From NCBI RefSeq assembly GCF_019801215.1, contig NZ_JAHVJO010000001.1, positions 1,054,001 to 1,118,000 of the forward strand: a stretch of 64,000 bases of DNA, given 5' to 3'. A model generated the notes under the pieces. It was not told the origin of the DNA and searched no databases. It saw only the letters and a list, made by a program, of their open reading frames with translations. This document shows positions 18,050-28,276 of this stretch, piece after piece (position 1 is the stretch's first letter; each line of letters starts with the position of its first letter). Both the position numbers and the translations under genes were made by a program. The stretch comes from Fictibacillus nanhaiensis (GTDB lineage Bacteria > Bacillota > Bacilli > Bacillales > Fictibacillaceae).

Positions 18050-19444
18050 CTATAATATATATTGGCTTAAATCTTTATTTTTTGCGATGTTAGCCAGTTT
18101 TTCTTCTACATACTCGGGTGTAATCGTAATCTGTTCTAAACTGATATCTGGCGCTTCAAAAGACAAATCTTCTAATAAACGCTCCAATATCGTATGAAGT
18201 CTCCTTGCACCAATGTTATCGGTATCTTGATTTACTTCATAAGCGATACTTGCAATCTTAGCAATAGCATCGTCAGAAAATTCAACATTTATACCTTCTG
18301 TACTTAATAGAGCTTTGTACTGTTTAATAATCGCATTGTCAGGCTCTATTAATATACGTGTAAAATCATCTACAGACAAGTTATTTAATTCTACACGGAT
18401 CGGAAATCTTCCTTGAAGCTCCGGGATCAGGTCAGATGGTTTTGCCATATGAAATGCTCCAGCTGCAATAAATAAAATATGGTCTGTTTTTATAGAACCG
18501 TATTTTGTCATCACGGTTGATCCTTCAACGATCGGAAGAATGTCCCTTTGAACTCCCTCGCGGCTCACATCAGCTGAGTTTTGATTTTTGCCAGCGATCT
18601 TATCAATCTCATCTAAAAAAATAATACCTGTTTGCTCTGTCTTGTAAACCGCTTCGCTCGTCACATCGTCCATATCAATCAATTTTGCTGCTTCATCTTG
18701 AGTTAATACTTTTCTTGCTTCACGAACGATAAGTTTTCTTTTTTTCTTTTTCTTCGGCATCAGTCCGCCAAGCATATCTTGCATATTCATGCCAACTTGC
18801 TCAAGTCCAGAGCCTTGAAACATATCCATCATTGAAGGATTTTGTTCTTCTACTTCAACCGTAACAAGATGGTCTTCCATTTCTCCAAGAGCTAGCTTGT
18901 GTGCCATTTGTTTTCGTTTTTGGTTCAAATCTGCTGTATCATCCTGTTGTGGAGGCTGGTCATCGTTTTGATTCCCTCCGCCAAAAAACATTTCCAGTGG
19001 ATTTTTATAGTTTGTTTCTGTCTTCTTGCTTGGGACGAGAAGATCGACTAGCCTTTTATTTGCATTCGTTTCTGCTTTGTCTTTTACTTCGTTGATCTTC
19101 AGTTCTTTTACAAGACGTACGGATGTTTCAACTAGATCCCGCACCATCGAGTCTACATCACGGCCAACATATCCTACTTCAGTGAACTTAGTAGCTTCAA
19201 TTTTAATAAATGGAGCTTGTGCCAGTTTAGCGAGCCTTCTTGCTATTTCTGTTTTTCCTACACCTGTAGGACCGATCATTAAAATATTCTTTGGCGATAC
19301 TTCATCACGCAATTTATCGTCGAGCAAGCTCCTTCTATAACGATTTCGCAGAGCAACAGCGACTGCTTTTTTTGCATCTTTTTGACCAATAATATATTGA
19401 TCAAGCTTTTCAACGATTTGCCTTGGAGTTAATTGACTGTTCAT
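18050..19444 (-). CDS. hslU: HslU (ClpY), ATPase subunit of the HslUV protease
   Basis: HslU is an AAA+ unfoldase that feeds proteins to HslV. The 464 residues carry Walker [10 protein letters not shown] at about 58-66. A large inserted I-domain lies at about 110-240, with low-complexity Gln/Asp and a KKKKKRK stretch. Walker B is [12 protein letters not shown], and GRFPIRVEL marks the sensor region. The C-terminal tail NKDLSQYIL docks into HslV. It follows hslV by 25 bp. Confidence 0.96.
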   Translation of the reverse strand: MNSQLTPRQIVEKLDQYIIGQKDAKKAVAVALRNRYRRSLLDDKLRDEVSPKNILMIGPTGVGKTEIARRLAKLAQAPFIKIEATKFTEVGYVGRDVDSMVRDLVETSVRLVKELKINEVKDKAETNANKRLVDLLVPSKKTETNYKNPLEMFFGGGNQNDDQPPQQDDTADLNQKRKQMAHKLALGEMEDHLVTVEVEEQNPSMMDMFQGSGLEQVGMNMQDMLGGLMPKKKKKRKLIVREARKVLTQDEAAKLIDMDDVTSEAVYKTEQTGIIFLDEIDKIAGKNQNSADVSREGVQRDILPIVEGSTVMTKYGSIKTDHILFIAAGAFHMAKPSDLIPELQGRFPIRVELNNLSVDDFTRILIEPDNAIIKQYKALLSTEGINVEFSDDAIAKIASIAYEVNQDTDNIGARRLHTILERLLEDLSFEAPDISLEQITITPEYVEEKLANIAKNKDLSQYIL

Positions 19445-19469
19445 TCTAAATCGCTCCTTTAACAGAATA

Positions 19470-20009
19470 TTACAGTTCTTCTAACACGATCTCTGTATTC
19501 GTGTACACGCAAATTTCTCCTGCTGTTTGCAAAGAAGCTAATGCAATTTCTTTTGCCGAAAGGTGGGAAGCGTTATTCTTCAATGCTCTCCCTGCTGCAA
19601 GCGCATAATTCCCACCTGAGCCTATGGCTAAAATTCCGTCATCAGGTTCAATTACTTCCCCTGTTCCTGAAATCAATAACATGTGCTCTTTGTTCATTAC
19701 AATAAGCAATGCTTCTAATTTTCGTAACACCTGGTCTGTGCGCCATTCTTTGGCCATTTCAACACTCGCTCTTTGAAGGTTCCCACTATACTCTTCTAGC
19801 TTGCCTTCGAATTTCTCATATAGAGTAAATGCATCTGCGACAGAACCGGCAAAGCCTGCAAGAATTTTGCCTCCATAAAGCTTTCTTACTTTTTTTGCAG
19901 TATGCTTCATAACGACAGCATTACCGAATGTAACCTGACCATCTCCTGTCATGGCCGCTTCCCCATTGTGCTGGATGGCAAATATGGTAGTTGCATGAAA
20001 AGTTGACAT
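19470..20009 (-). CDS. hslV: HslV (ClpQ), peptidase subunit of the HslUV protease
   Basis: This proteasome-like peptidase has 179 residues. The N-terminus reads [16 protein letters not shown]: compared with E. coli HslV, which starts at the TT of ATTI, it carries the five-residue Bacillus extension. B. subtilis ClpQ (CodW) has been reported to use the N-terminal serine as nucleophile, and this protein keeps Ser2. Other family motifs are [30 protein letters not shown] and [17 protein letters not shown]. It lies between xerC and hslU. Confidence 0.95.
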   Translation of the reverse strand: MSTFHATTIFAIQHNGEAAMTGDGQVTFGNAVVMKHTAKKVRKLYGGKILAGFAGSVADAFTLYEKFEGKLEEYSGNLQRASVEMAKEWRTDQVLRKLEALLIVMNKEHMLLISGTGEVIEPDDGILAIGSGGNYALAAGRALKNNASHLSAKEIALASLQTAGEICVYTNTEIVLEEL

Positions 20010-20033
20010 TGAAAAATCCCTCCCTTTTTGTTT

Positions 20034-20936
20034 TTATGCTCGCGGATGAGTATTATTATAGATTTTTTTTAAATGATCTTTTGTCACGTGTGTGTAGACT
20101 TGAGTAGAGGAAAGATGAGCGTGTCCCAACAATTCCTGAACTGCTCTTAAGTCTGCACCTTCATTGAGCATATGAGTCGCAAAGGTATGGCGCAATACGT
20201 GAGGACTAATATGTATGGTCAGCGAAGATTGCTCAATCATTTTATTCAATATTTCTCTTACGCTTCTCGCGGACAAAGGTTCCCCTTTATAATTTAAAAA
20301 TAAAGAATCTGTTTTATTTTCAGTTTTTTCAAGCAAAAGCTTACGTCCATCTTCTATATATCTTATTAGCGCTTCCTTTGCAAAAGATCCTACAGGAACG
20401 TATCTTTCCTTTTTCCCTTTTCCTTTTACTAAGGCAGCTTCCACATACAAATCCAGATCTTTCACTTGCATCTTACAGCATTCGCTCACACGTATGCCCG
20501 TTCCGTAGAGTAATTCGAGAATCGCTTGGTTTCTTTGTCCGATTGGCGTGTTAATATCAGACACGTTAAAAAGCTTCTCCAACTCTTTTTCGTAAAGAAA
20601 TTGAGGAAGCATCTTTGCTTTTTTAGGCAGTGAAGCCATGGCAAACGGATTTTGTTCTACGATTTTTTCTCGATTTAAGAAGCGATAAAAACTGCGAAGT
20701 GACGAAATTTTTCTAGCGACTGTATTTCTCGCATACTGTTTTTCATGCAGCGTAACAAGATAATGTCTGACTAAAACATAAGAAACAGCAGCGAATCCTT
20801 CGATTGCTTGCTGTTTCAAAAAAGAAGTAAAGTCTAAAATATCTTTTTCATAATGTTCAATCGTATATGGCGAACTGTTTTTTTCAATCATTAAATATTG
20901 AAGAAAGTCCACCACGAGCTGGCGTTCTGCTACCAT
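20034..20936 (-). CDS. xerC: XerC (CodV), site-specific tyrosine recombinase
   Basis: This dif-site recombinase resolves chromosome dimers. The protein has 300 residues. The N-terminal SAM-like domain is VVDFLQYLMIEKNSSPYTIE. The catalytic domain has the R-K-HxxR-H-Y set: GTGIRVSECCKM (Arg), KGKGKKERYVPV (Lys), HISPHVLRHTFATHML, LLGHAHLSSTQVYTHV (His and Tyr). The start was set at ATG 20934-20936, seven bases after GAGGT. An upstream GTG (20943-20945) would overlap that site. Confidence 0.95.
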   Translation of the reverse strand: MVAERQLVVDFLQYLMIEKNSSPYTIEHYEKDILDFTSFLKQQAIEGFAAVSYVLVRHYLVTLHEKQYARNTVARKISSLRSFYRFLNREKIVEQNPFAMASLPKKAKMLPQFLYEKELEKLFNVSDINTPIGQRNQAILELLYGTGIRVSECCKMQVKDLDLYVEAALVKGKGKKERYVPVGSFAKEALIRYIEDGRKLLLEKTENKTDSLFLNYKGEPLSARSVREILNKMIEQSSLTIHISPHVLRHTFATHMLNEGADLRAVQELLGHAHLSSTQVYTHVTKDHLKKIYNNTHPRA

Positions 20937-20949
20937 ATTGTACACCTCA

Positions 20950-20987
20950 CAAAGCCCCTAAATCTTAACACAACTTAGGGGCCAAAG
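20950..20987 (-). terminator. Hairpin after trmFO (probable weak terminator)
   Basis: GCCCCTAA and TTAGGGGC form an 8-bp GC-rich stem around a loop of about 12 bases on the minus strand, followed by CTTTGTG rather than a full T run. It lies in the 61-bp gap before xerC. It could end topA-trmFO transcripts partially or act as an attenuator. Confidence 0.42.
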
Positions 20988-20997
20988 CAATACATGT

Positions 20998-22305
20998 TCA
21001 CAAATTTGTTATAAAATTCTGAATTGTTCCAAGTGCTCGATCAGCAAGTGCTGTGTTTCGCTCTTGCTTGTTTTTAATTCTTTTCTCTAACGGAGGCAAT
21101 AGTCCAAAGTTAGCGTTCATAGGCTGAAAGTTATCAGGGTTTGCCGTTGTAATATAATAGGCCATGCTCCCAATTGCTGTCTCTTTAGGAAAAGTAACTA
21201 CTTCCTCACCTTTTACAAGTTTAGCAGCATTTATACCTGCGACTAATCCGGATGCCGCACTTTCAACGTACCCTTCAACGCCAGTCATCTGTCCTGCAAA
21301 AAACAGGTCATTTCTTGCCTTTAATTGATACGTGTCTTTTAAAAGGTTCGGTGAGTTTAAGAACGTATTACGGTGCATAACTCCGTATCGTACGATTTCT
21401 GCATTTTCCAATCCTGGAATAAGGCGGATGAGTTCTTTTTGCGGGCCCCATTTTAAATGAGTTTGAAATCCTACGATATTATATAGAGTTCCGGCACTGT
21501 TGTCTTGTCTAAGTTGGACCACCGCGTACGGGATTTTCCCTGTTTTTGGATCTTCAAGACCAACAGGTTTCATTGGTCCGAATAATAAGGTTTTCTTCCC
21601 TCTGTTTGCCATGACTTCAACAGGCATGCAACCTTCAAAAAAGATTTCTTTTTCAAATTCTTTTAACGGCACAGTCTCTGCGGAAATGAGAGCTTCGTAA
21701 AAACGATCAAATTCTTCTTCAGTCATTGGACAGTTTAGATACGCTGCTTCACCTTTGTCATAACGAGACTTTAAATAAACCTTGTCCATATTGATGCTGT
21801 CTACTTCAATAATCGGAGCAGCTGCATCATAGAAGTAAAGATATTCTTCACCTGTTAAAGCATTTAATGCTTTTGATAGATTGTCGGATGTTAATGGCCC
21901 TGTGGCAATAATGGTAGGTCCTTCTGGAATCTCCGAAACTTCTTCATTAATTACTTCAACGTTCGGATGATTCTTCACACGCTCTGTTACAAGGCTGGCA
22001 AATTCATGACGATCTACCGCCAAAGCTCCGCCTGCAGGCACTGCACAATCATCTGCAGAAGAGATAATTACAGAATTCAACTTTCTCATTTCTTCTTTTA
22101 ATACACCAACTGCATTCGTTAATGTATTTGCCCGTAATGAGTTTGAGCAAACAAGCTCGGCAAACTTCTCTGTATGATGAGCCGGTGTTTGTTTTACCGG
22201 TCTCATCTCATATAATTTTACTTTGATTCCTCGGCTAGCGATCTGCCAAGCTGCTTCACTTCCAGCAAGACCCGCACCGATTACATTTACATGTTGGTAT
22301 TCCAT
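20998..22305 (-). CDS. trmFO: TrmFO, folate-dependent tRNA m5U54 methyltransferase
   Basis: TrmFO methylates U54 of tRNA with methylenetetrahydrofolate and FADH2 (formerly Gid). The protein has 435 residues. The N-terminal dinucleotide fold is [20 protein letters not shown]. Family motifs are [20 protein letters not shown] and [20 protein letters not shown], with Cys-containing [15 protein letters not shown]. The start was set at ATG 22303-22305, which has AAGGAG ahead of it. A frame reading back to 22365 lies inside topA and is rejected. It starts 13 bp after topA. Confidence 0.96.
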   Translation of the reverse strand: MEYQHVNVIGAGLAGSEAAWQIASRGIKVKLYEMRPVKQTPAHHTEKFAELVCSNSLRANTLTNAVGVLKEEMRKLNSVIISSADDCAVPAGGALAVDRHEFASLVTERVKNHPNVEVINEEVSEIPEGPTIIATGPLTSDNLSKALNALTGEEYLYFYDAAAPIIEVDSINMDKVYLKSRYDKGEAAYLNCPMTEEEFDRFYEALISAETVPLKEFEKEIFFEGCMPVEVMANRGKKTLLFGPMKPVGLEDPKTGKIPYAVVQLRQDNSAGTLYNIVGFQTHLKWGPQKELIRLIPGLENAEIVRYGVMHRNTFLNSPNLLKDTYQLKARNDLFFAGQMTGVEGYVESAASGLVAGINAAKLVKGEEVVTFPKETAIGSMAYYITTANPDNFQPMNANFGLLPPLEKRIKNKQERNTALADRALGTIQNFITNL

Positions 22306-22318
22306 GAAGAAAAACTCC

Positions 22319-24394
22319 TTATTTAACTTCCTCTTCGGAATAGTCGCAGGATACACACTGTACAACTTTCCCTTTTTTCGTTTTCTTTTCTACTAACATA
22401 CTATTGCATTTTGGACAAGTTCTCGCAAGAGGTTTATCCCAAGATACAAATTCGCATTCAGGGTAGCGATTACAGCCGTAGAATAGTCGTTTCTTTTTAC
22501 TTTTTCTTTCAACGATATTTCCTTTATGACAAGTTGGACACGTCACTCCGATATCTTTAACGATCGGCTTTGTATTCCGGCAATCAGGAAAGTTAGAGCA
22601 TGCCATAAATTTCCCGAAACGCCCCATCTTAAATACCATCTCATGTCCGCATTTCTCGCAATCTTCACCAGCAGGTTCATCTTTGATCTCTACTTTTTGC
22701 ATTTCTTCTTCTGCAATCTTTAGTTTCTTCTCAAACTTTTTATAGAAATCATCAATTATGCCGATCCAATTTTCTTTTCCATCTTCGACTTCATCCAAAT
22801 CACTTTCCATTTTGGCAGTGAACTCAACGTTAAACACTTCAGGAAAAAATTCGAGTGTCATTTCAAGAACAAGACCACCTAGTTCAGTCGGAACAAACTT
22901 CTTATCATCAAGGGCGACATATCCTCTTTTTTGGATCGTATCCAATGTTGGCGCATATGTCGACGGTCGTCCAATACCCAGTTCTTCCATCGTGCGAACA
23001 AGTCTCGCCTCAGAATATCGAGGTGGTGGTTGTGTAAAATGCTGCGTAGGTTCAAGTTCTTTCTTATCGACCTTCATACCCTCTTGTACGTCTGGCAGGA
23101 TGCGGTCTTCTTCTTTTTTACCGTCATCATTTCCTTCTACATATACTTTCATAAATCCAGGAAACTTAACTTTTGATCCTGTAGCACGGAAGGTAACTCC
23201 CCCGTTTTGAAGATCAACCGTCATCGTATCTAATACTGCTGAGGCCATCTGGCTAGCTAGAAAGCGTTCCCAGATCAATTTGTATAGACGGAGCTGATCT
23301 CTCGATAAGTAGTTCTTCAGATCTTTTGGATGGTACATAACAGAAGTCGGACGGATTGCTTCGTGAGCATCCTGAGCATTTTTCCCCGCTTTCTTTTCAG
23401 CTCTGCTGCTGTTTACGTATTGCTTTCCGAATTCATCTGAAATAAACTGAGACGCTTCTTCTTTAGCGGTATCGGATATACGAGTAGAGTCTGTACGCAT
23501 ATAGGTGATTAAACCTACCGTTCCTTCTTTCCCTAAATCCATACCTTCATATAATTGCTGGGCAATCATCATCGTTTTCTTCGCTCTGAAGTTTAGTTTT
23601 CGAGCGGCTTCCTGCTGAAGAGAAGAAGTGATAAACGGGGGAGAAGGATTTCTTCTTCTTTCTTTCTTTTGAACAGAATCAATCGTAAACGACTTACCTT
23701 TGATTTTGCTGAGTATATCTTTTACCTCTTGTTCATTAGAAAGCTCTTTCTTTTTCCCATCAACTCCATAGAACTGTGCTTCAAAATCATCTCCAGAAGC
23801 AGAGAAGATACCTTTTATCTTCCAATATTCTTCTGGTTGGAATGCTTCAATCTCTTTTTCACGTTCTACAATTAAACGAACGGCAACGGTCTGAACACGT
23901 CCGGCGCTCAGTCCCTTTTTAATTTTCTTCCATAATAAAGGACTGACTTTATAACCTACGAGTCTATCCAGAATTCTGCGAGCCTGCTGAGCATCTACAA
24001 GATCCATGTTGATCTTGCGAGGACGTTTAAAGGAGTCCTTAATCGCGGTTTTTGTAATTTCATTAAATACGACTCTGCATTCTGAATCTAAATCAATATC
24101 TAAACTATGAGCTAAATGCCAAGCAATTGCTTCACCTTCACGATCCGGGTCAGCCGCGAGAAAAATTTGTTTCGCTTTTTTTGCTGCTGTTTTTAAATCT
24201 TTTAAGATAGGACCTTTTCCTCGGATCGTTATATATTTAGGATCATAATTCTCTTCAACATCAACACCTATTTGACTTCTAGGCAGGTCACGTACATGTC
24301 CCATTGAAGCTTTAACGTCATATTTGCTCCCTAAATATTTTTTTATCGTCTTTGCTTTTGCGGGAGACTCAACAATGACTAAGTATTTTTCCAT
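22319..24394 (-). CDS. topA: TopA, DNA topoisomerase I
   Basis: A type IA topoisomerase that removes negative supercoils; it has 691 residues. The N-terminal Toprim domain runs from [19 protein letters not shown] to [14 protein letters not shown], with DPDRE acidic residues. The active-site tyrosine lies in [14 protein letters not shown] near residue 300. The C-terminus has three four-cysteine zinc ribbons ([39 protein letters not shown]). A clear sigma-A promoter stands upstream. Confidence 0.97.
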   Translation of the reverse strand: MEKYLVIVESPAKAKTIKKYLGSKYDVKASMGHVRDLPRSQIGVDVEENYDPKYITIRGKGPILKDLKTAAKKAKQIFLAADPDREGEAIAWHLAHSLDIDLDSECRVVFNEITKTAIKDSFKRPRKINMDLVDAQQARRILDRLVGYKVSPLLWKKIKKGLSAGRVQTVAVRLIVEREKEIEAFQPEEYWKIKGIFSASGDDFEAQFYGVDGKKKELSNEQEVKDILSKIKGKSFTIDSVQKKERRRNPSPPFITSSLQQEAARKLNFRAKKTMMIAQQLYEGMDLGKEGTVGLITYMRTDSTRISDTAKEEASQFISDEFGKQYVNSSRAEKKAGKNAQDAHEAIRPTSVMYHPKDLKNYLSRDQLRLYKLIWERFLASQMASAVLDTMTVDLQNGGVTFRATGSKVKFPGFMKVYVEGNDDGKKEEDRILPDVQEGMKVDKKELEPTQHFTQPPPRYSEARLVRTMEELGIGRPSTYAPTLDTIQKRGYVALDDKKFVPTELGGLVLEMTLEFFPEVFNVEFTAKMESDLDEVEDGKENWIGIIDDFYKKFEKKLKIAEEEMQKVEIKDEPAGEDCEKCGHEMVFKMGRFGKFMACSNFPDCRNTKPIVKDIGVTCPTCHKGNIVERKSKKKRLFYGCNRYPECEFVSWDKPLARTCPKCNSMLVEKKTKKGKVVQCVSCDYSEEEVK

Positions 24395-24437
24395 TTACAG
24401 TTTATCCCCCTTTAAGGGTTTAGTGAAATCTTCCCTA

Positions 24438-24466
24438 TTATTAAATAATGTATCTGCATTTGTCAA
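24438..24466 (-). promoter_or_regulatory. Sigma-A promoter of topA
   Basis: Minus strand TTGACA (24466-24461), 17-bp spacer, TAATAA (24443-24438), about 45 bp before the topA start. The -35 box is perfect. It lies in the 98-bp gap after dprA. Confidence 0.72.
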
Positions 24467-24492
24467 ACTCTTTCCTATTAAAATGATAGCGT

Positions 24493-25359
24493 TTATAACC
24501 ATTCATTTTGAATATCTTCAGCACTCATCACAAGTTTTGCTCCATTTTGGATTAAAAAATTGGTGCCTGCTGCACACTCTTCAAGAATCGATCCAGGTAT
24601 CGCAAAAACATCTCTGCCTTGTTCAAGTGCTTGGTCAGCTGTAATTAATGAACCGCTCTTCGTTCTCGCCTCAGCTACTAATGTCGCCTTGCTTAGACCG
24701 CTAATTATACGGTTCCGGATTGGAAAATGCCAGCGTTTCGGCGGGACAGTCGGCGGAAACTCTGAAAGCAGCAAGCCTTGTTTCGTTATCTGCTCAGCGA
24801 GTTTACTATTTTCCCTTGGATACACCCGTTGTAAACCTGAACCTAATACGGCTACCGTTTTAGAATCGTTTTTTATACATAATTCATGGCTAAATGTGTC
24901 TATTCCTAATGCAAGACCGCTAATAACTGTCCAAGAATCGCAAATTAGAGGATGAATGACTTTTTTTAAAGCTAACAATCCCTCTTTACTTGGATGTCTA
25001 GTTCCGACGACACTTATCATTTTATCCTGTTTTAGTGCACTCCAATCCCCTTTGCCATAGAGTACCCACGGCGGATCAAAAATAGTCTTCAATCGTACTG
25101 GATAATCTTTATGAAAAATAGTTACCGCACAGATTGCGTTTTTCTTTAAATGGTTCATTATGTATGTACTGTTTTTATGATTCAAGTGGCTGTATAAACG
25201 CTCTGCCATTCGTTCAGTGAACCCGAATGTCTTCATCATAGCTGAGATACTCAACGAAAAAGTTTCTACTAATTCTGGATCAACTTTTAAAATAGTATAG
25301 ATATGTTTCCATGTCAGCCCTTCGCAATGATGAAGAAAAATTAAGCGTTCATGATCCAA
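24493..25359 (-). CDS. dprA: DprA/Smf, DNA processing protein
   Basis: DprA loads RecA on incoming single-stranded DNA during transformation. The 288 residues include a helical N-terminal part (about 1-80) and an extended Rossmann domain. That domain has MISVVGTRHPSKEGL, SGLALGIDTFSHEL, AVLGSGLQRVYPRENSKLA, LLSEFPPTVPPKRWHFPIRN and RIISGLSKATLVAEARTKSG. The C-terminal winged helix of longer relatives is not present, as is usual in Bacillus. Gene order sucD-dprA-topA is as in B. subtilis. Confidence 0.94.
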   Translation of the reverse strand: MDHERLIFLHHCEGLTWKHIYTILKVDPELVETFSLSISAMMKTFGFTERMAERLYSHLNHKNSTYIMNHLKKNAICAVTIFHKDYPVRLKTIFDPPWVLYGKGDWSALKQDKMISVVGTRHPSKEGLLALKKVIHPLICDSWTVISGLALGIDTFSHELCIKNDSKTVAVLGSGLQRVYPRENSKLAEQITKQGLLLSEFPPTVPPKRWHFPIRNRIISGLSKATLVAEARTKSGSLITADQALEQGRDVFAIPGSILEECAAGTNFLIQNGAKLVMSAEDIQNEWL

Positions 25360-25401
25360 CTCTTCTTCCCCCTTAAGTAAATCAAATACAAGTTATTTTA
25401 T

Positions 25402-25437
25402 TAAATGAAAAAGCTCCCGAATCTGGGAGCTTTTCAT
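25402..25437 (-). terminator. Rho-independent terminator after sucCD
   Basis: Perfect stem AAAAGCTCCC/GGGAGCTTTT with a 6-base loop, followed on the minus strand by TTTTTCATTT. It lies 43 bp after the sucD stop and separates sucCD from dprA. Confidence 0.85.
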
Positions 25438-25478
25438 GATGAATAGAAAATACGATTTTTTTACTGCTCAAATCTAGA

Positions 25479-26393
25479 TTATGCTTTTGTTTTGTGTGTC
25501 ACACAACGATCGTACAGATTGTTTTCTTTAAGTGCTTCTACCAACGTTTCTCCCATTACAGAAGGAGTTGCCGCTACTTTAATTCCGCACTCTTTCATTG
25601 TTCTAATCTTCTCGTCAGCAGTACCTTTACCGCCTGAAATGATAGCTCCAGCATGCCCCATACGTTTTCCTGGAGGAGCTGTTTGACCACCGATAAAACC
25701 AACAACAGGTTTCTTCATGTTCGCTTTAACCCATTCAGCAGCTTCTTCTTCTGCAGTTCCGCCAATCTCACCGATCATGATTACAGCATACGTATCCTCG
25801 TCTTCGTTAAACGCCTTTAAAACGTCAATAAAGTCTGTCCCGTTTACTGGGTCTCCCCCGATACCTACTGCTGTTGATTGTCCGATTCCACGCTCTGTCA
25901 ATTGGTGCACTGCTTCATACGTTAATGTTCCAGAACGAGATACTACACCAACATGACCTTTTGTGTGAATATATCCTGGCATAATACCAATTTTACACTC
26001 TTCTGGTGTAATGACTCCAGGACAGTTTGGTCCTACTAGGCGTGTTTTCTTGCCTTCCATATAACGCTTAACTTTAACCATATCCATTACAGGAATACCT
26101 TCTGTAATACAGATAGCAAGGTCAAGCTCGGCATCAACAGCTTCGATGATTGCTTCTGCAGCAAATGCAGGAGGAACGTAAATAACAGAAGCATTTGCCC
26201 CAGTTTCTTTAACTGCATCAACAACCGTATTGAATACAGGAAGACCTTCAACTTCTGAACCACCTTTACCAGGTGTTACTCCGCCCACAATTTTCGTACC
26301 ATATTCAAGCATCTGTTTCGTATGGAAAAGACCAACAGAACCTGTAATACCCTGAACGATAACTTTCGTGTCTTTATTAATAAAAATGCTCAT
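25479..26393 (-). CDS. sucD: SucD, succinyl-CoA synthetase alpha subunit
   Basis: The alpha subunit of the TCA-cycle enzyme that makes ATP or GTP from succinyl-CoA. The 304 residues include a CoA-binding fold ([39 protein letters not shown]). The phosphohistidine loop is [20 protein letters not shown], with the active-site His near residue 248. [20 protein letters not shown] is also typical. It follows sucC by 37 bp. Confidence 0.97.
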   Translation of the reverse strand: MSIFINKDTKVIVQGITGSVGLFHTKQMLEYGTKIVGGVTPGKGGSEVEGLPVFNTVVDAVKETGANASVIYVPPAFAAEAIIEAVDAELDLAICITEGIPVMDMVKVKRYMEGKKTRLVGPNCPGVITPEECKIGIMPGYIHTKGHVGVVSRSGTLTYEAVHQLTERGIGQSTAVGIGGDPVNGTDFIDVLKAFNEDEDTYAVIMIGEIGGTAEEEAAEWVKANMKKPVVGFIGGQTAPPGKRMGHAGAIISGGKGTADEKIRTMKECGIKVAATPSVMGETLVEALKENNLYDRCVTHKTKA

Positions 26394-26430
26394 GCTTTAA
26401 ATTCCCATCCTTCCTACAATGTTTTCTCTA

Positions 26431-27591
26431 TTACTTTACTAGCGCGACGATTTTCTCTGCACCGTCAGCCATAGAATCAGCAGCTGTAATATTAAGTCCG
26501 GACTCTTTTAGAATCTTTTTACCAAGATCAACATTCGTTCCTTCTAAACGAACAACGAGTGGCAATTCAAGACCGACTTGTTTTGTAGCTTCAACTACAC
26601 CGTTGGCAATAATGTCACATTTCATGATACCACCAAAGATGTTAACGAAGATTCCTTTAACATTCTTGTCTGAAAGAATGATCTTGAATGCTTCTGTTAC
26701 TTTTTCAGTTGTAGCACCGCCCCCAACGTCAAGGAAGTTAGCGGGATCTCCACCGTAATGCTTAATGATGTCCATAGTAGCCATAGCTAGTCCAGCACCA
26801 TTAACCATACAACCGATGTTTCCATCAAGTGAGATATAGCTAAGATCGTATTTTGAAGCTTCAATTTCTTTTGCATCTTCTTCTTCTAAATCGCGATATT
26901 CTAAAATATCTTTATGGCGATAAAGTGCATTTGAATCAAAGTTCATTTTAGCGTCAAGTGCCATAACGCTTCCATCACCTGTAACAACTAACGGATTGAT
27001 CTCTGCGATAGAGCAATCTTTGTCAACAAACGCTGTATATAATCCCAACATAAACTTAACTGCTTTTCCTACTAGTTCAGTTGGAATGTTAATGTTGTAT
27101 GCAAGACGTCTTGCTTGGAATGCCTGAAGACCGATAGCTGGATCGATCACTTCTTTGAAGATTTTTTCTGGCGTTTCTTCAGCTACTTCTTCAATCTCAG
27201 TTCCGCCTTCTTCAGATCCCATCATGACTACACTGGAGGTAGCACGATCAAGAACAAGTCCGATATAATATTCCTTTTTAATATCGCAGCCTTCTTCTAT
27301 GAGTAAGCGCTTTACTTCTTTGCCTTCAGGTCCTGTTTGGTGAGTTACTAGGACTTTACCTAAAATATCATTTGCGTATGTACGCACTTCATCAAGGCTT
27401 TTGGCTACCTTTACGCCACCCGCTTTACCGCGGCCACCTGCGTGAATCTGTGCTTTAACTACAGATACAGTGCTCCCCAGTTCCTTTGCAGCTTCTACAG
27501 CCTCTTCGACAGTAAATGCTACTTTCCCGTTTGGAACAGCCACACCATATTTTCTAAGTATCTCTTTACCTTGGTATTCGTGGATATTCAT
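26431..27591 (-). CDS. sucC: SucC, succinyl-CoA synthetase beta subunit
   Basis: The ATP-grasp beta subunit, 386 residues, standard length. [20 protein letters not shown] is at the start and [20 protein letters not shown] is in the ATP-grasp fold. [20 protein letters not shown] binds Mg, and [20 protein letters not shown] is followed by [18 protein letters not shown] in the C-terminal domain. The start is preceded by GGAGAGTAA. A candidate sigma-A promoter and a cre-like box lie upstream. Confidence 0.97.
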   Translation of the reverse strand: MNIHEYQGKEILRKYGVAVPNGKVAFTVEEAVEAAKELGSTVSVVKAQIHAGGRGKAGGVKVAKSLDEVRTYANDILGKVLVTHQTGPEGKEVKRLLIEEGCDIKKEYYIGLVLDRATSSVVMMGSEEGGTEIEEVAEETPEKIFKEVIDPAIGLQAFQARRLAYNINIPTELVGKAVKFMLGLYTAFVDKDCSIAEINPLVVTGDGSVMALDAKMNFDSNALYRHKDILEYRDLEEEDAKEIEASKYDLSYISLDGNIGCMVNGAGLAMATMDIIKHYGGDPANFLDVGGGATTEKVTEAFKIILSDKNVKGIFVNIFGGIMKCDIIANGVVEATKQVGLELPLVVRLEGTNVDLGKKILKESGLNITAADSMADGAEKIVALVK

Positions 27592-27638
27592 TTACTCTCC
27601 ATCCTCCTATCATGGTGAAAACTTAAAGTACCGTTATC

Positions 27639-27667
27639 ATTGTATAAGACCGCGCGAATAATGTCTA
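27639..27667 (-). promoter_or_regulatory. Candidate sigma-A promoter of sucCD
   Basis: Minus strand TAGACA (27667-27662), 17-bp spacer, TACAAT (27644-27639), about 47 bp before the sucC start codon. Each box has one mismatch to consensus. Confidence 0.55.
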
Positions 27668-27682
27668 CTATTCTTCAGAAAA

Positions 27683-27698
27683 TTGCAAGCGCATACAA
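27683..27698. promoter_or_regulatory. Candidate cre box (CcpA site) upstream of sucC
   Basis: The 16-bp near-palindrome TTGCAAGCGCATACAA has 12 of 14 positions of the ideal TGTAAGCGCTTACA. It lies about 15 bp upstream of the candidate -35 box of sucC. The TCA genes sucCD are under CcpA carbon catabolite control in B. subtilis, so the site fits, but binding is inferred. Confidence 0.5.
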
Positions 27699-27712
27699 CG
27701 TTTTAAAGCCAC

Positions 27713-27755
27713 CAAAAAAACCAAAACCACATAAATGCGATTTTGGTTTTACGGC
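27713..27755 (-). terminator. Terminator after the SASP-like gene
   Basis: AAAACCAAAATCGC and GTGGTTTTGGTTTT form a stem of about 12 bp with a short loop, followed on the minus strand by a run of T. It ends the rnhB-ylqG-ylqH-SASP block and isolates sucCD. Confidence 0.75.
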
Positions 27756-27793
27756 ATTTTATCTTTAGAAAAAAGCCAATTCCATATTGCCCT

Positions 27794-27952
27794 TCATTTC
27801 TTTTTTCCGTTTTGCTGTTCTTTAATGAGCTTAGGTGTAATAGCTTCTTTTTCTCCGACCGATCGATAGATTCCAAACTCTTCAGCCATTTCTTCTTTAA
27901 ACTGGTTCACCAACTGTTCAGATTGCTTAACAACTAGTTTGTTTCTTGGCAT
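27794..27952 (-). CDS. Small SASP-like (alpha/beta type) protein, divergent
   Basis: A 52-residue basic protein. The chosen start ATG (27950-27952) has a strong AAAGGAGTGAGTACC ahead of it. A longer frame back to 27985 lacks that. The N-terminal half (NKLVVKQSEQLVNQFKEEMA followed by EEFGI) resembles the first helix and EFG segment of alpha/beta small acid-soluble spore proteins, which coat spore DNA. The Gly-rich second motif (GGEITKRLV in the family) is reduced to a form like SVGEKEAITPKLIKEQQ, and the protein is 10-20 residues shorter than usual. The assignment is probable, not certain. The gene lies between ylqH and sucC and has its own terminator. Confidence 0.62.
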   Translation of the reverse strand: MPRNKLVVKQSEQLVNQFKEEMAEEFGIYRSVGEKEAITPKLIKEQQNGKKK

Positions 27953-27997
27953 GGTACTCACTCCTTTTATGTTAGCAATGCCCAAAAACAGACCTAT

Positions 27998-28276
27998 TTA
28001 TGTTTTATTTTCTGCTTCTTTATCCAGCTTATAAATAAATGCGAACAATTCTGCTACTACTTCATACAGCTCTTCAGGAATACTTTCTTGTATTTCTAAT
28101 TTAGATAACAACTGAACAAGTGAAGGATCTTCCTGAACAGGAATATTATGCTCTGAAGCGAGTTGAACAATCTTTTCAGCTGTCTCTCCTCTACCTTTAC
28201 CTACTACGACAGGAGAACCTGACTCTAAGGGATCGTATTTAAGAGCAACTGCTTCTTTTGTGTTTTTCTTCTTCAT
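27998..28276 (-). CDS. ylqH: YlqH, stand-alone FlhB C-terminal-like protein
   Basis: A 92-residue soluble protein that aligns with the C-terminal cytoplasmic domain of FlhB. Compare its ALKYDPLESGSPVVVGKG with FlhB ALKYDDGGMDAPVVVAKG, and its SIPEELYEVVAELFAFIYKL with the end of FlhB. The four membrane helices and the NPTH autocleavage motif are absent; the text before ALKY is NTKEAV. The start overlaps ylqG by 4 bp. The function is unknown. A role in export or sporulation is only an inference from the fold. Confidence 0.86.
   Translation of the reverse strand: MKKKNTKEAVALKYDPLESGSPVVVGKGRGETAEKIVQLASEHNIPVQEDPSLVQLLSKLEIQESIPEELYEVVAELFAFIYKLDKEAENKT

Noticed and set aside
20034-20936. XerC-like recombinase as a sign of an integrated element
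   Set aside because: The gene sits in the conserved trmFO-xerC-hslV-hslU-codY order and is the housekeeping dif recombinase. There are no attachment repeats or phage genes around it.
22758-23210. 150-residue open frame on the plus strand opposite topA
   Set aside because: Antisense to topA, no start signals, Ser/Pro-rich translation typical of shadow frames.
27592-27793. Possible further gene between sucC and the SASP-like gene
   Set aside because: The stretch is explained by a promoter, a cre-like box and a terminator; no open frame with a ribosome binding site is present.
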